A stretch of DNA of 64,000 nucleotides from JAWLAT01 sp041395325 (GCA_041395325.1 JAWLAT010000004.1:124001-188000), one strand, 5' to 3'. Shown: positions 1 through 8,959, counted from the first letter of the stretch. Notes: generated by a model from the letters alone, not told the origin. Translations and numbers: made by a program.

Positions 1-2
1 GA

Positions 3-614
3 TCGCTGGCGACGTGCCTGGATCTGCCCACCGGCAGCCGGACCCTGCTGTTTCTCTCTCGGGTACACCCGAAGAAGGGCCTCGACCTGTTGCTCAACGC
101 CTTTGCCCAACTGGCCAGCCGCTATCCATACGTGTATCTGGTGATTGCCGGCCACGATGCCGGTTCGGGCTACAAGACGCAGATGGAAGCCCTTGCCGCA
201 TCGCTGGGTGTTGCAGAACGTTGCCGCTTCATCGGCGAGGTGGTCGGCGATACCAAGCGGGAATGCCTGCAGGGTGCCGATGCCTGGGCGCTGATCTCCC
301 GCTCCGAAGGGCTGCCCGTCGCAGCACTGGAGGCGCTTGGGGCTGGCCTGCCATGCGTGCTGTCCGATGAGTGCAACTTACCCGAAGTCGGCGATCACGG
401 GGCGGGGTGGGTGGTCAATCCCGATGTCGAAGCCGCGACCGATGCATTGAGCGAGTTGCTGGCAAATCCTGCGGAAGCTCGTGCTCGCGGCGATCGAGCC
501 CGTCAACTGGTCGCCGAGCGCTTTTCCTGGGACCGCATTGCTGAGCAAACGATCAATGTCTACGAACGGATGGTCGATGACCGCTTGCAGGCTGGAGGGA
601 TTGGTGAGTCCTGA
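3..614 (+). CDS. Glycosyltransferase family 4, C-terminal part (5' end outside window)
   Basis: The frame is open from the window edge, so only the C-terminal 203 residues are visible. They form a GT-B nucleotide-sugar domain: the strand LLFLSRVHPKKGLDLLL, the segment RCRFIGEVVGDTKRECLQGADAW, and the donor-binding signature SRSEGLPVAALEALGAGLP with the usual Glu-x7-Glu pattern of GT4 (GT1/RfaG-like) enzymes. It would transfer a sugar from a nucleotide donor during polysaccharide assembly at the cytoplasmic face. Neighbours (GT2 enzyme, bi-domain oxidoreductase, heparinase-like enzyme) support an exopolysaccharide locus. Donor and acceptor cannot be told from sequence. Confidence 0.9.
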   Translation, partial: SLATCLDLPTGSRTLLFLSRVHPKKGLDLLLNAFAQLASRYPYVYLVIAGHDAGSGYKTQMEALAASLGVAERCRFIGEVVGDTKRECLQGADAWALISRSEGLPVAALEALGAGLPCVLSDECNLPEVGDHGAGWVVNPDVEAATDALSELLANPAEARARGDRARQLVAERFSWDRIAEQTINVYERMVDDRLQAGGIGES

Positions 615-630
615 TTGCGCCACGTTTGTG

Positions 631-680
631 TTGACAACGACTACACGTCGACCTAGGGTGTGTATCTATCGTCTATACGG
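631..680 (+). promoter_or_regulatory. Candidate promoter/operator of the TacAT-like pair
   Basis: TTGACA at 631-636 is a perfect -35 hexamer; 17 bases later lies TAGGGT (654-659), a weak -10. The following GTAT..ATAC stretch (about 662-678) is an imperfect inverted repeat just before the antitoxin start and could be the operator bound by the ribbon-helix-helix antitoxin. Seen by eye only. Confidence 0.4.
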
Positions 681-689
681 GGGTGTGTG

Positions 690-956
690 ATGCGAGCCGC
701 TGCAATCAACCTTCGTGCGCTGCCGGAACAGCGTGATCTGATCGACAAGGCGGCAACCTTGCTGGGCAGGAATCGCTCTGAGTTCATGCTGGAGGTCTCC
801 TGTGATCGAGCACGAGAAGTGCTGCTCGACCAAGTCATGTTCAATCTGGACGAACGTCAGTTCGAGGCGTTTGAGCGGGTTTTGCACGAGCCGCCCAAGT
901 TGAGCGATGGCCTGAGGAAGTTGCTTGCAGTTCGCCCGACCTGGGAAGTGGACTGA
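690..956 (+). CDS. DUF1778 ribbon-helix-helix antitoxin (TacA-like)
   Basis: 88 residues. The N-terminal RAAAINLRALPEQRDLIDKA and the following helix GRNRSEFMLEVSCDRAREVL match the DUF1778 family: a ribbon-helix-helix DNA-binding domain followed by a toxin-neutralising tail (residues 55-88, ending WEVD). The family pairs with GNAT acetyltransferase toxins, and exactly such a gene follows 9 bases downstream. The ATG at 690 is chosen because the family begins right at this beta-strand; the longer in-frame extension to 660 is not conserved in type. Known role: neutralises the toxin by binding it and represses the shared promoter. Confidence 0.88.
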   Translation: MRAAAINLRALPEQRDLIDKAATLLGRNRSEFMLEVSCDRAREVLLDQVMFNLDERQFEAFERVLHEPPKLSDGLRKLLAVRPTWEVD

Positions 957-965
957 CGCCGCGAC

Positions 966-1454
966 TTGAGTCTGACGGCACCTCAATCGCTCGACTCCGC
1001 TCATTTGCTCGACAAGTTCGCGTGTGGGGAGCAGTTGCTCGATGACTGGCTCAAGCGCCGTGCCTTGGCCAATCAGCTCAACGGCGCGAGTCGGACCTTC
1101 GTCGTGGCGAACGCCAGCAACGACGTCGTGGGTTTCTATACCCTTGCCGCAGGCTCAGTCACGAGGGGTATCGCGACTGGGAATGTCCGTCGAAACATGC
1201 CTGAGCCGATCCCAGTGATTGTTCTCGGCAGACTCGCGGTCGCGCTCAGTTATCAGGGGCAACGTCTGGGTTTGTCCATGCTGCGCGATGCGTTACTGCG
1301 CAGTCAGGCCGTCGCCAGGCAGGCCGGCGTTCGAGCCATGCTGGTTCACGCGTTGTCGGAGAACGCCGCCAGGTTCTATTCAGCGCATGGCTTCCTGCCT
1401 TCGCCCATGGAGCCATTGACGTTGATGCTCACACTGCCCATCTCTGAATCCTGA
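966..1454 (+). CDS. GNAT acetyltransferase toxin (TacT-like)
   Basis: 162 residues, a GNAT fold. Visible: GEQLLDDWLKRRALANQ near the N-terminus (typical of TacT/AtaT toxins), acetyl-CoA strand IPVIVLGRLAVALSYQGQRLG with the Q/R-x-x-G-x-G/A-type loop, and ENAARFYSAHGF with the conserved Tyr. Relatives acetylate the amino group of aminoacyl-tRNA and stop translation; this specificity is inferred from family. The reading frame has no ATG near its beginning; TTG at 966, nine bases after the antitoxin stop, is the likely start and suits low toxin output. Forms a two-gene operon with the DUF1778 antitoxin. Confidence 0.88.
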   Translation: MSLTAPQSLDSAHLLDKFACGEQLLDDWLKRRALANQLNGASRTFVVANASNDVVGFYTLAAGSVTRGIATGNVRRNMPEPIPVIVLGRLAVALSYQGQRLGLSMLRDALLRSQAVARQAGVRAMLVHALSENAARFYSAHGFLPSPMEPLTLMLTLPISES

Positions 1455-1478
1455 AGCCCAAGACGAGCTTCATCGACT

Positions 1479-2315
1479 TTGCTCCCCCTCACAGTCCTCA
1501 TCCTCACCCACAACGAAGCGATCAACATCGAGCCCTGCCTGCGCGCACTTGCCAGGGTCGACGACGTCGTGATTGTCGACTCTGGCAGCACCGACGACAC
1601 GCTGGCACGCGCCCGGGCCGTGCGTCCGGATGTGCGCATCTTCGAGCACCCCTTCCAGGATTTCGGCGACCAGCGCAACTGGGCGATTGACCATGCGCAG
1701 CCGCGACACGAGTGGTTGCTGTTTGTCGATGCCGACGAGTATTGCGATCCAGAGTTGCTTAATGAGATCGAGGCGCTGATCACCAACCCTGCCGACGTCG
1801 TTGGCGGCTACATTGCGGGCCGGAACTACTTCCTTGGCCAGTGGCTGAAGCGCTCGACCATGTACCCATCCTTCCAACTGCGCCTGCTCAAGTGTGGCCA
1901 GGTGCGCTATCGCAAGGAGGGCCACGGTCAACGGGAAGTGACCGATGGTCCCCTGCATTACCTCAAACACGGTTGGCGGCACGAAGCCTTCAGCAAGGGC
2001 GTGCATCAATGGGTGGCGCGGCACAACCAGTATTCCACCGACGAGGTGGAGCTGGTTCTCCGCTTGCGTTCCGAAACGATTCCCTGGCGCAACATGTTGG
2101 GGTCTGATCCCATCGCCAGGCGGCGCGCACTGAAGATTCTTGCGGCGCGGCTGCCAGGCCGGCCCCTGTGGCGATTCTTGTACACCTATGTGCTGCGCGC
2201 CGGCATGTTGGATGGCCGTGCCGGACTGAACTACTGCCTCCTCCGCGTCGCCCATGACCTGCACATCGGCGTGAAGCTGCGGGAGCGTCGTCTTGCCGCG
2301 AGGGCTGCACGATGA
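1479..2315 (+). CDS. Glycosyltransferase family 2 (WaaE/KdtX-like)
   Basis: 278 residues. GT-A features in order: LTVLILTHNEAINIEPCL at the N-terminus, VVIVDSGSTDDT, FGDQRNWAIDHA, and the metal-binding LLFVDADEYC (D-x-D). The overall layout, including the HEAFSKGVHQW-type middle and the short basic C-terminus, resembles the WaaE/KdtX group that adds glucose or related sugars in LPS core or polysaccharide synthesis. Starts at TTG 1479, which gives the standard N-terminus. Its stop overlaps the next start by ATGA (2312-2315), showing translational coupling with the oxidoreductase. Confidence 0.88.
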   Translation: MLPLTVLILTHNEAINIEPCLRALARVDDVVIVDSGSTDDTLARARAVRPDVRIFEHPFQDFGDQRNWAIDHAQPRHEWLLFVDADEYCDPELLNEIEALITNPADVVGGYIAGRNYFLGQWLKRSTMYPSFQLRLLKCGQVRYRKEGHGQREVTDGPLHYLKHGWRHEAFSKGVHQWVARHNQYSTDEVELVLRLRSETIPWRNMLGSDPIARRRALKILAARLPGRPLWRFLYTYVLRAGMLDGRAGLNYCLLRVAHDLHIGVKLRERRLAARAAR

Positions 2316-4433
2316 AACAACTCCTCCAGAACATCGCCAATGGCCAGTCGCGCGTCGAGGAGGTGCCCTGTCCTGAGGTCAAGCCGGGCCAGTTGCTGAT
2401 CGCCACTTCGCTCAGTTTGGTGTCGGCTGGGACCGAGCGGATGATGGTGGATTTTGGCAAGGCCAACTGGCTGCAGAAGGCTCGCCAGCAGCCGGACAAG
2501 GTGCGGATGGTGCTGGACAAGTTGCGCACCGACGGCATCGGGCCAACGCTCGATGCGGTGCGCAGCAAGCTCGACCAGCCGCTGGCGCCTGGCTACTGCA
2601 ATGTCGGCCGGGTGGTGGCGGTGGGAGAAGGGGTTTCGGGTTTCGCGGTTGGTGATCGCGTACTGTCCAATGGCAAGCATGCCGAGATGGTGTCGGTACC
2701 GGTCAATCTGTGTGCGCGCATCCCGGACGGGGTCGAAGATGAAACCGCGGCTTTCACGGTGCTCGCGGCCATCGGTCTGCAGGGCATCCGGCTGGCCGAA
2801 CCAACCTTGGGCGAGTGTGTGGTGGTGTCCGGGCTGGGCCTGATCGGACTGCTGACCGTTCAGCTGCTGCGGGCGCAGGGCTGTCGGGTCCTGGGCCTGG
2901 ATTTCGATCCGGCCCGTCTGGCCCTGGCGCAGGCCTTCGGTGCCGAGACGGTGGATCTGCGCAGCAGCGATCCGCTGCCGGTCGCGGCGCGATTCTCCCG
3001 CGGACGCGGCGTCGATGCGGTGCTGGTGACAGCCTCGACGCGCAGCGACGAGCCGATCCACCAGGCCGCGCAGATGTGCCGCAAGCGCGGTCGCATCGTG
3101 CTGGTCGGCGTCACTGGATTGCAGTTGTCGCGGGCCGACTTTTACGAAAAGGAGCTGAGCTTCCAGGTCAGCTGCTCCTATGGTCCCGGGTCGCTACGAC
3201 CCGGCCTACGAGGAGGCCGGTCAGGACTATCCGGTGGGCTTCGTGCGCTGGACCGAGCAGCGCAATTTCGAGGCTGTGCTCGATCTGATGGCGGCTGGGC
3301 GGATCGACTGCACGACGCTGGTGTCGCATCGCTTCGATCTGGCGCAGGCGCCGGCAGCCTATGAACTGCTGGCCGGTGATGAGCCCTCGATGGGCATCCT
3401 GATCCGCTATCCGCCAACGGCCGAGGTGAATCTGGAGCAGCAGATTCGGCTGGACGCAGCGCCTGTCTCCAAACGAGCTCCCGGTGCGCCTGGGATCAGC
3501 GTCATCGGCGCCGGCAACTACGCCAGCCGCGTGCTGATTCCCGCTTTCAAGCAGGCGGGTGCGCAGCTGCAGACGCTGGTCAGTGAGGCCGGGGTCAGTG
3601 CCGCGCATCATGGTCGCAAGTTCGGTTTCGCGGCCGTGGCCACGTCGGCTGAGGCGGCGATCGACAACGAAGCCACCGATGCGGTGGTCATCGCGACCCG
3701 CCACGACAGTCACGCCGACTATGTCTGCCGGGCGCTGGCCGCGGGTCGCAGCGTGTTTGTGGAGAAGCCGTTGTGCCTGTCACTGGTCGAACTGGAACAG
3801 ATTGAGTCGGCCTGGCTGTCGGCGCAGTCAGCAACCGATCGCGCGCCGCTGCTGATGGTCGGTTTCAACCGTCGCTTCGCACCGCAGGTGGTGACGATGA
3901 AGCGCCTGCTAGCCGGCGTCAGTGCACCAAAAGCGATTGTGATCCACGTCAATGCTGGCGCGATTCCCGCCGAGCACTGGACCCAGGACCCGCAGCGTGG
4001 CGGTGGCCGGATCATTGGTGAGGCCTGCCACTTCATCGACCTGGCGCGGCATCTGGTCGGTGCGCCGATTGAGTCGGCCCAACGTGTGCTGCTGGACTCA
4101 GCGACTGCCGACACCGCTTCGCTGCAACTGCGCCACGCCGATGGGTCAATCGCCACGATCCACTACTTCGCCAACGGCCACCGCGCTGTGCCGAAGGAAC
4201 GCGTCGAAGTCTATGCGCAGGGCAGGGTGCTGAGTCTGGACAACTTTCGAGTGCTACAGGGCCACGGCTGGTCCGGATTCACCAGTCAGCGGCTGTGGCG
4301 GCAGGACAAGGGCCAATCCGCCTGCGCCGCGGCTTTTGTGCAAGGCTTGAAGACCGGCAATGAGGGACTGCCCCCCCTCGATGAGTTGCTCGAAGTGAGC
4401 CGTTGGGCGATACGGCTTGGGCAAACGAGTTGA
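2312..4433 (+). pseudogene. Bi-domain oxidoreductase (MDR dehydrogenase + Gfo/Idh/MocA), interrupted by one-base frameshift
   Basis: Two overlapping frames together make one protein of about 706 residues, the normal size of the bi-domain oxidoreductases found in polysaccharide clusters. The first part (2312 to about 3187) is a medium-chain alcohol-dehydrogenase fold with VVVSGLGLIGLLTVQLL; after the break the sequence continues RYDPAYEEAGQDYPVGFVRW, finishes the first domain, then gives a Gfo/Idh/MocA domain (ISVIGAGNYASRVLIPAFK, VFVEKPLCLS). The frames join if one G is removed from CCCGGG at 3185-3190. Could be a sequencing error, a true mutation, or less likely recoding. As written the gene would give a 350-residue protein with a wrong tail. 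Confidence 0.85.
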
Positions 4434-4451
4434 GTGAGAACGGAGCAACCA

Positions 4452-4580
4452 GGAGCGCCGGCACCCTTGCCGGCAGAAGCTCTACGGAGCCAGGTGAGCG
4501 AGTAGCGATGGCGGAGCGAGATGCGCGTAACCTTTGTATTGAACGAGGCGAAAGGCGGCCGGAGAGGATGCTGGCGCTCC
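4452..4580. repeat. 129-bp non-coding element with 12-bp terminal inverted repeats
   Basis: The stretch begins with GGAGCGCCGGCA (4452-4463) and ends with TGCTGGCGCTCC (4569-4580), inverted copies with one mismatch. The left end also folds as a perfect 7-bp hairpin, GCCGGCA-CCCT-TGCCGGC (4457-4474). There is no convincing gene inside. It lies exactly at the left border of the lasso-peptide block, between the oxidoreductase stop and the FkbM remnant. It resembles a REP/MITE-type dispersed element; no second copy was noticed in the window. Confidence 0.5.
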
Positions 4581-4611
4581 AAGACGTGCGCCGTTGCCTT
4601 GACCTGAATAC

Positions 4612-5031
4612 ATGCCTTCCATGATCAGATCTCTGCTCCGCAACTTCAGCCGCAACCGCATCCTGCGAAAGCAGTTGCCGGCCGATCTGGGCGGCGGAAT
4701 CGTCTGCTGCAGTCCCGAGGCACTCTTGTCCATGTGGAAGCCGGGCTGGCGCTCCCATCAAGCGCAGGGGTTGCTCCATAGGGTTCGTCGCTATGTGCGA
4801 CCCGGCATACGAGTGTGGGGACTGGGTGCCAACCAGGGCAGGCTGATCGTCGAGACCGCGCCGGAGAATGCCCAGGCGAAGGCACACCGCCTCGCAGACT
4901 CGGATTACCTCCTGTTCGACAGCGAAGGCGATCTGCGATCGGACCTCCGGCTACCAGCCTTGAATACCCTGGCCTGGCCAAGCCCCCGGTTGGCAGATTT
5001 GGAGCGATTGCGGGCGACCGGTTCGGCATGA
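4612..5031 (+). pseudogene. Internally deleted FkbM-family methyltransferase remnant
   Basis: 139 residues. The first 75 or so (basic start, CCSPEALLSMW, then YVRPGIRVWGLGANQG) look like the start of an FkbM-type methyltransferase, where the last stretch is the SAM-binding V-W-D-I-G-A-N-x-G; here the acidic residue is replaced by Gly. The rest (VETAPENAQAKAHRLADSDY, LLFDSEG, LNTLAWP) resembles the C-terminal end of the same family. The roughly 120-residue catalytic middle is missing, so it is probably a remnant formed by an in-frame deletion. An alternative ATG lies at 4621. Its stop overlaps the nucleotidyltransferase start (ATGA), so it may still serve as a translated leader of the operon. 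Confidence 0.5.
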
Positions 5032-6233
5032 GCGAGATGACGCTTCCCGCTATTGGTGGCCAGCTGGTGCGTATCTGTGGCGGCAGCGGCCCGGCGCTGG
5101 GCTTCGACCAGATCGGCCGACCGCTTAGCGACACCGAGTGGGAACGATTACTGCGAATGGCCGTGGCCAACGGGGTCACCAGTCATGTCCATGCGTGGCT
5201 TGTTGCGAACGACGATCAAGGCCCGGTCGGAGCGAACCTGCGCGATCGTCTGCGCGCCCGCGCCAGAGCCAGCTCGCTGAGATCACTGGCCTTACGAGCG
5301 GAGCTACTGCGTATCCTTTGTGCGTTCTGTCAGTCCGGTATTGATGCGATGCCACTGAAGGGGCCAGTTCTGGCAGATACCTATCACCGCCGTCCGGAGC
5401 TGCGCGAGTTCGGAGATCTGGATATCTTGGTGCGGGCCGGAGATCTGCACCGTGCATGGCAACTATTGCTGAACCTGAACTACCACTCGCCGTATCAGAA
5501 CCACACTCTTGAAGATCGTTATCACATCGTCTTTCGTCATTGCGACACCGACGAGATTGTTGAACTGCATTGGCGCGTCGCCGGACCGCACTTCGGGCGT
5601 TACTACAGTGGCGATTTTCTCTGGTCGGATGCGACTGAGCGATCATATCGCAACAGAATTCGCACCTGGATGCCTACCACAGAAGCCACCTTATTGTACC
5701 TGGCCATCCATGCCTACAAGCACAATTGGGAGCGCTTGAACTGGCTGCTTGACATACCCGAGGTCCTAAGGGCGCCGGGCTTGGACTGGGATTCGCTAGA
5801 ACAGCTCGCGATCGAACAAGGGGCATACCGGCTGTTGAGGGCAACTTTGCAGCTGAGTTGGATGCTGTTCCCTGATTGTCCGCGACCACGCGACGGGCAC
5901 GGCTTGCACAATAGGGCACTCGATCAAGCCCAGCTGCGGCGGATTCGACGCTTGATTCTTCGCCCCGCTCTCGACCGAGAGCGGATGGGCGACTTCTTTG
6001 CGCTTCGCGTAGCAAATGCTGATTGCCGCAAAGACCAGTTGCGTCTGCTATTGCACAGTTCTCGTCCGTCAGACAGAGACACTGACACACTAGGGCGTAA
6101 TCCTTGGCTTCGGCCAATGGCGGCCTTATTTAGGCCGATTCGATTGTTGACACGTGCCTTGACTGGACGGTCTCGTTCAACGGAACACATGACCAAAGTG
6201 TTGGGCAAACAAAGCGAACCGGAGGAAAAATAA
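5028..6233 (+). CDS. Nucleotidyltransferase-fold protein of lasso cluster (PF14907-like)
   Basis: 401 residues. The signature MPLKGPVLADTYHRRPELRE followed by FGDLDILVR is the nucleotidyltransferase active site of the NTP_transf_5 family, with the G-D-L-D-I acidic pair (about residues 131-134) expected to bind metal. This family is common in RiPP/lasso loci beside HprK-like kinases; its reaction there is little known. ATG 5028 is chosen because it overlaps the preceding stop (ATGA) and begins the conserved part; the open frame extends further upstream without homology. The next gene starts inside its stop codon (TAATG). It may nucleotidylate the peptide or act with the kinase; this is inference. 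Confidence 0.8.
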   Translation: MSEMTLPAIGGQLVRICGGSGPALGFDQIGRPLSDTEWERLLRMAVANGVTSHVHAWLVANDDQGPVGANLRDRLRARARASSLRSLALRAELLRILCAFCQSGIDAMPLKGPVLADTYHRRPELREFGDLDILVRAGDLHRAWQLLLNLNYHSPYQNHTLEDRYHIVFRHCDTDEIVELHWRVAGPHFGRYYSGDFLWSDATERSYRNRIRTWMPTTEATLLYLAIHAYKHNWERLNWLLDIPEVLRAPGLDWDSLEQLAIEQGAYRLLRATLQLSWMLFPDCPRPRDGHGLHNRALDQAQLRRIRRLILRPALDRERMGDFFALRVANADCRKDQLRLLLHSSRPSDRDTDTLGRNPWLRPMAALFRPIRLLTRALTGRSRSTEHMTKVLGKQSEPEEK

Positions 6234-6493
6234 TGAGCTTTCGAGTCCCCGATCATGTTCTCGAGGAAAATATCGGAAACGACGTGGTCTTGCTGTCCTT
6301 ACAGAGCGAAACATTCTACTCGCTGAACGAAGCAGGAATCCAGTTGTGGGCAACGATCAAGGGAGGTGGGGATGCGCCGGTACTAGAGCAGTTGCTCATT
6401 GATACCTACGGTATCGGTGCGACCCAGGCTCGCGCTGACGTTGAGGCATTCTTGGGCGAACTGCTGCGTTTGATGCTGATCGAGGAATCCTGA
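6233..6493 (+). CDS. PqqD-like lasso leader-recognition protein (B1/RRE)
   Basis: 86 residues, full PqqD length. Visible are VLEENIGNDVVLLSLQSETF, YSLNEAGIQLWATIKGG (the 'NPTGxxIW'-type helix), and the C-terminal helices ADVEAFLGELLRLMLIEES. In lasso systems with split B proteins this is the B1 or RiPP-recognition element, which binds the precursor's leader (around its Tyr-x-x-Pro motif) and presents it to the B2 protease and cyclase. Start ATG at 6233 shares a base with the preceding stop. Placed upstream of B2 with a methyltransferase in between, an order that differs from the usual adjacent B1-B2. Confidence 0.88.
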   Translation: MSFRVPDHVLEENIGNDVVLLSLQSETFYSLNEAGIQLWATIKGGGDAPVLEQLLIDTYGIGATQARADVEAFLGELLRLMLIEES

Positions 6494-6508
6494 TCGAGTC
6501 GATATGTC

Positions 6509-7465
6509 ATGTATCGCTTTGAAGACTACTCAAACATGCTTCGCGATCCGGTTCGCACCGTTGCTTATCGCAAGGCGCTCGATCGACTGGTCAAGCCGGA
6601 CTCCGTCGTGCTGGACCTGGGTGCCGGAACCGGGGCATTTGCGTTGTACGCAGCGTCACTGGGTGCTCGACGTGTCTACGCGGTAGAGCTAAGTCCACTA
6701 CTGGACTACGGTAAGCGCGAGGCGGAACGCATGGGACTAGGTGAAAGAATCCGGTTTCATTTTGGACGCTCAGAAGATTTTGAAGTCGATGAACCTGCAA
6801 ACATCTTGGTTTCGGACCTGCGCGGTGCCTTACCATTTTTCGGTTCGGCATTCGACACTTTAAATGATGCTCTCAGGCGTCTGTTGTCCCCTGACGCCAG
6901 CATCCTGCCGTCGCGAGACAGGCTCTTCGTCGCGCCAATCGAAGATGAGCACTGGTATCAGGCGCAGGTACGCGAGCCCTGGATTGGAGGTGAAATTGGA
7001 CTGGACATGCCTGTGTTGGCCAGGGTCGAGGCGAACATGCCGCGCAGGCCCGTCAATAGCGGGATGATGCCGAGCATGGAGGGGAAGCAGTTCGCCGAGA
7101 TCGATTACAAGAATGGGCCAAGTATTCCGGAACCGGCCCAGATCGAGTGGCGGGTTACGACACCAACGACCGTTCACGCCTGGCTGGTCTGGTTCGAAGC
7201 AGAGCTGCTCCCGGGGATAACGATCTCTGCGGCGCCTGGGTTGTTCTCCACGCCACAAGTTTACGGTCGATTACTGTTTCCCGTGTCAAGCCCGATCATG
7301 CTGGTCCCTGGTGACTTGCTCCGTGTGCGTATCGCGGTGCTCTGCCTCAATGGAAGCTTTACCTATCGATGGACTTCATCAGCTGTTGATTCAGGCGGTC
7401 GAAATCGATCCCTGATCCACCAGCATTCTGGTTGTGAGTACTTCTTGGGGCTGGGCACACCGTGA
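6509..7465 (+). CDS. PRMT-like SAM-dependent methyltransferase (lasso tailoring, copy 1)
   Basis: 318 residues. SAM-binding motif I VVLDLGAGTGAFALYAASLG (residues 33-52) with acidic post-I strand VYAVELS and motif VSDLRGALPFF in place of the 'SE-x-M/L-G' double-E loop of protein arginine methyltransferases. The remainder is a beta-barrel-like half as in PRMTs (AWLVWFEAELLPGITISAAP). The starting MYRFEDYSNMLRDPVRTVAY also matches PRMT-type proteins. Sits in the lasso operon, 15 bases after the PqqD gene. The precursor core has two Arg (core 2 and 3), so Arg N-methylation is possible; C-terminal carboxyl methylation is the other known lasso option. Target is inference. Confidence 0.82.
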   Translation: MYRFEDYSNMLRDPVRTVAYRKALDRLVKPDSVVLDLGAGTGAFALYAASLGARRVYAVELSPLLDYGKREAERMGLGERIRFHFGRSEDFEVDEPANILVSDLRGALPFFGSAFDTLNDALRRLLSPDASILPSRDRLFVAPIEDEHWYQAQVREPWIGGEIGLDMPVLARVEANMPRRPVNSGMMPSMEGKQFAEIDYKNGPSIPEPAQIEWRVTTPTTVHAWLVWFEAELLPGITISAAPGLFSTPQVYGRLLFPVSSPIMLVPGDLLRVRIAVLCLNGSFTYRWTSSAVDSGGRNRSLIHQHSGCEYFLGLGTP

Positions 7466-7514
7466 GTGAATCGAACCATGACTCGACATGGCAAGTAGGC
7501 TTTGACCCTTGCTG

Positions 7515-7913
7515 ATGGCTGTGCTTAAGACTGCTTTTAGGCCGATTGCTAGCCTGGCACTGCGAGCACTTGCATTCCTCATAGAAATCATGTTGCGGGT
7601 GATCGGGGTGAGGTCAACCTACCGGTTGCTCTTGTACTTGTCTCCAGACCCTAGTTCCGACCGCAGCCCCTTTCCCGAGCGGCAAATGGTCAATCTCATT
7701 TGCAGCATATTCGGCTCACGCACTGACAAGTGTCTCAGAAGGGCGTTGTTGATTTGGTGGGCGCTACGCTGGCGCCGAGTCGATACAGACGTCCACTTCT
7801 CGCATGATGGTGTCAGAGGGCACGCGTGGGTGGTTTGGAACGACATAATCATCGCAGACTCTCAGGACCTTTCTGCAGCAAGGTCAATGGGTTCCTTCAG
7901 GCGCCTTTTCTAG
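7515..7913 (+). CDS. Lasso peptide B2 protein (transglutaminase-like leader peptidase)
   Basis: 132 residues. A catalytic Cys-His-Asp set is in place: Cys73 in DKCLRRALLIWWAL, His103 in GVRGHAWVVW, Asp115 in IIIADSQDL. This spacing and the hydrophobic N-terminal helices (residues 1-45) match lasso B2 proteins, which cut the leader from the precursor after PqqD-like B1 delivers it. ATG 7515 is chosen; a TTG six bases upstream is also in frame. The base composition here is clearly lower in GC than the flanking housekeeping genes. Confidence 0.9.
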   Translation: MAVLKTAFRPIASLALRALAFLIEIMLRVIGVRSTYRLLLYLSPDPSSDRSPFPERQMVNLICSIFGSRTDKCLRRALLIWWALRWRRVDTDVHFSHDGVRGHAWVVWNDIIIADSQDLSAARSMGSFRRLF

Positions 7914-7948
7914 TAGAATCAAGCCCGCATAAGACCTCTGTCGATGCT

Positions 7949-8959
7949 ATGAACAAACCGCTTGACCGATCCGTGAACTCGAATGTAAGGGAAGAGGGTG
8001 TATTCAGCGCGTTTGGGATAAATCTTCTAGTAAGGCGCAGTCTCCTTCAAAGACACTGTCCAGAAACCTTCGCACCTGACGGGCCTGTTTTTCGGATATT
8101 GGTTCGTTTCGGAACGTATCCGCTCGACTTTGAGAGAGTTCGTTCGTCAGTTATCGTCGAGCCTGAGCGGGGCGGCAGCAGACGCTTCTCGGCACGGCAT
8201 ATTCTTGATGAAGGATCGGATGTGTATGTCTTGCGGGGTGGAGCTGCCGTTGAAGTGGACAGGAGCGCAAAACAGTTGACTGTTTATGTGCCCCCCGAAA
8301 CGGATGAAGGACGCATCGGCGCGTTCTGCATGGGTATAGGTATGACCTGCCTGCTCAAGTCACTCGGTCAGCTTCAGTTGCATGCCGGGATTGCCAGTTG
8401 CGAAGGGAAGACAGTGATGCTCATCGGTGCGTCAGGAGCAGGGAAATCCTCAACGCTTGCTGCAATGCAGGCTGAGGGTTGGATGGTCCATGCAGAAGAT
8501 CTGGCTGCAATTCGTATTGAGCAGGAGACCGTCACGTTCAAACCGGGTTACAACAGAATCAGGCTTTGGCTGCACGTTGTTGACGAGCTTAGAGTAAATG
8601 GATCGACCGCCGAAATTGCACCGAACGGAGAAAAAGTATATCTGCCTTCAACCCGGTGCGATTCGATTGAGGGCAGCATATCGCATGTTCTTCTAATCGG
8701 TGACCGCCATCAGGAGGCGGTGTCAGTCTGTCGCGTTTCACGAGTCAAGCCCGATGCCGCGTGCGTAGCTGAGCTTTATGCCAATACCATGACGCCATAC
8801 CTGAATACTCGGGAGGAGGCGACTCAGATCCTGCGGGAGTGTTCTGAGCTGACCAAGCGCCTTCCGGTCATGCGCTTGACACTGCCGGATGGTCTCAGAA
8901 AGTTGCGACCGGCCGTCTCGTCACTGACTGGTGTCCTGGGGATGAGTCGTTCCCGGTGA
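7949..8959 (+). CDS. HprK-like serine kinase of lasso cluster (copy 1)
   Basis: 336 residues. The P-loop GASGAGKSS is at residues 160-168, after a strand LHAGIASCEGKTVMLI and before VHAEDLAAI, which carries the Walker-B-like acidic pair of the HPr kinase fold. The N-terminal 150 residues are a divergent beta-rich domain usual for these proteins. Lasso-associated HprK-like kinases (paeninodin type) phosphorylate the C-terminal residue of the precursor, typically Ser. The precursor here ends in Pro with Thr two before, so the target is unclear. ATG 7949 is preferred over the longer open frame because the upstream part overlaps the B2 gene. Confidence 0.85.
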   Translation: MNKPLDRSVNSNVREEGVFSAFGINLLVRRSLLQRHCPETFAPDGPVFRILVRFGTYPLDFERVRSSVIVEPERGGSRRFSARHILDEGSDVYVLRGGAAVEVDRSAKQLTVYVPPETDEGRIGAFCMGIGMTCLLKSLGQLQLHAGIASCEGKTVMLIGASGAGKSSTLAAMQAEGWMVHAEDLAAIRIEQETVTFKPGYNRIRLWLHVVDELRVNGSTAEIAPNGEKVYLPSTRCDSIEGSISHVLLIGDRHQEAVSVCRVSRVKPDAACVAELYANTMTPYLNTREEATQILRECSELTKRLPVMRLTLPDGLRKLRPAVSSLTGVLGMSRSR

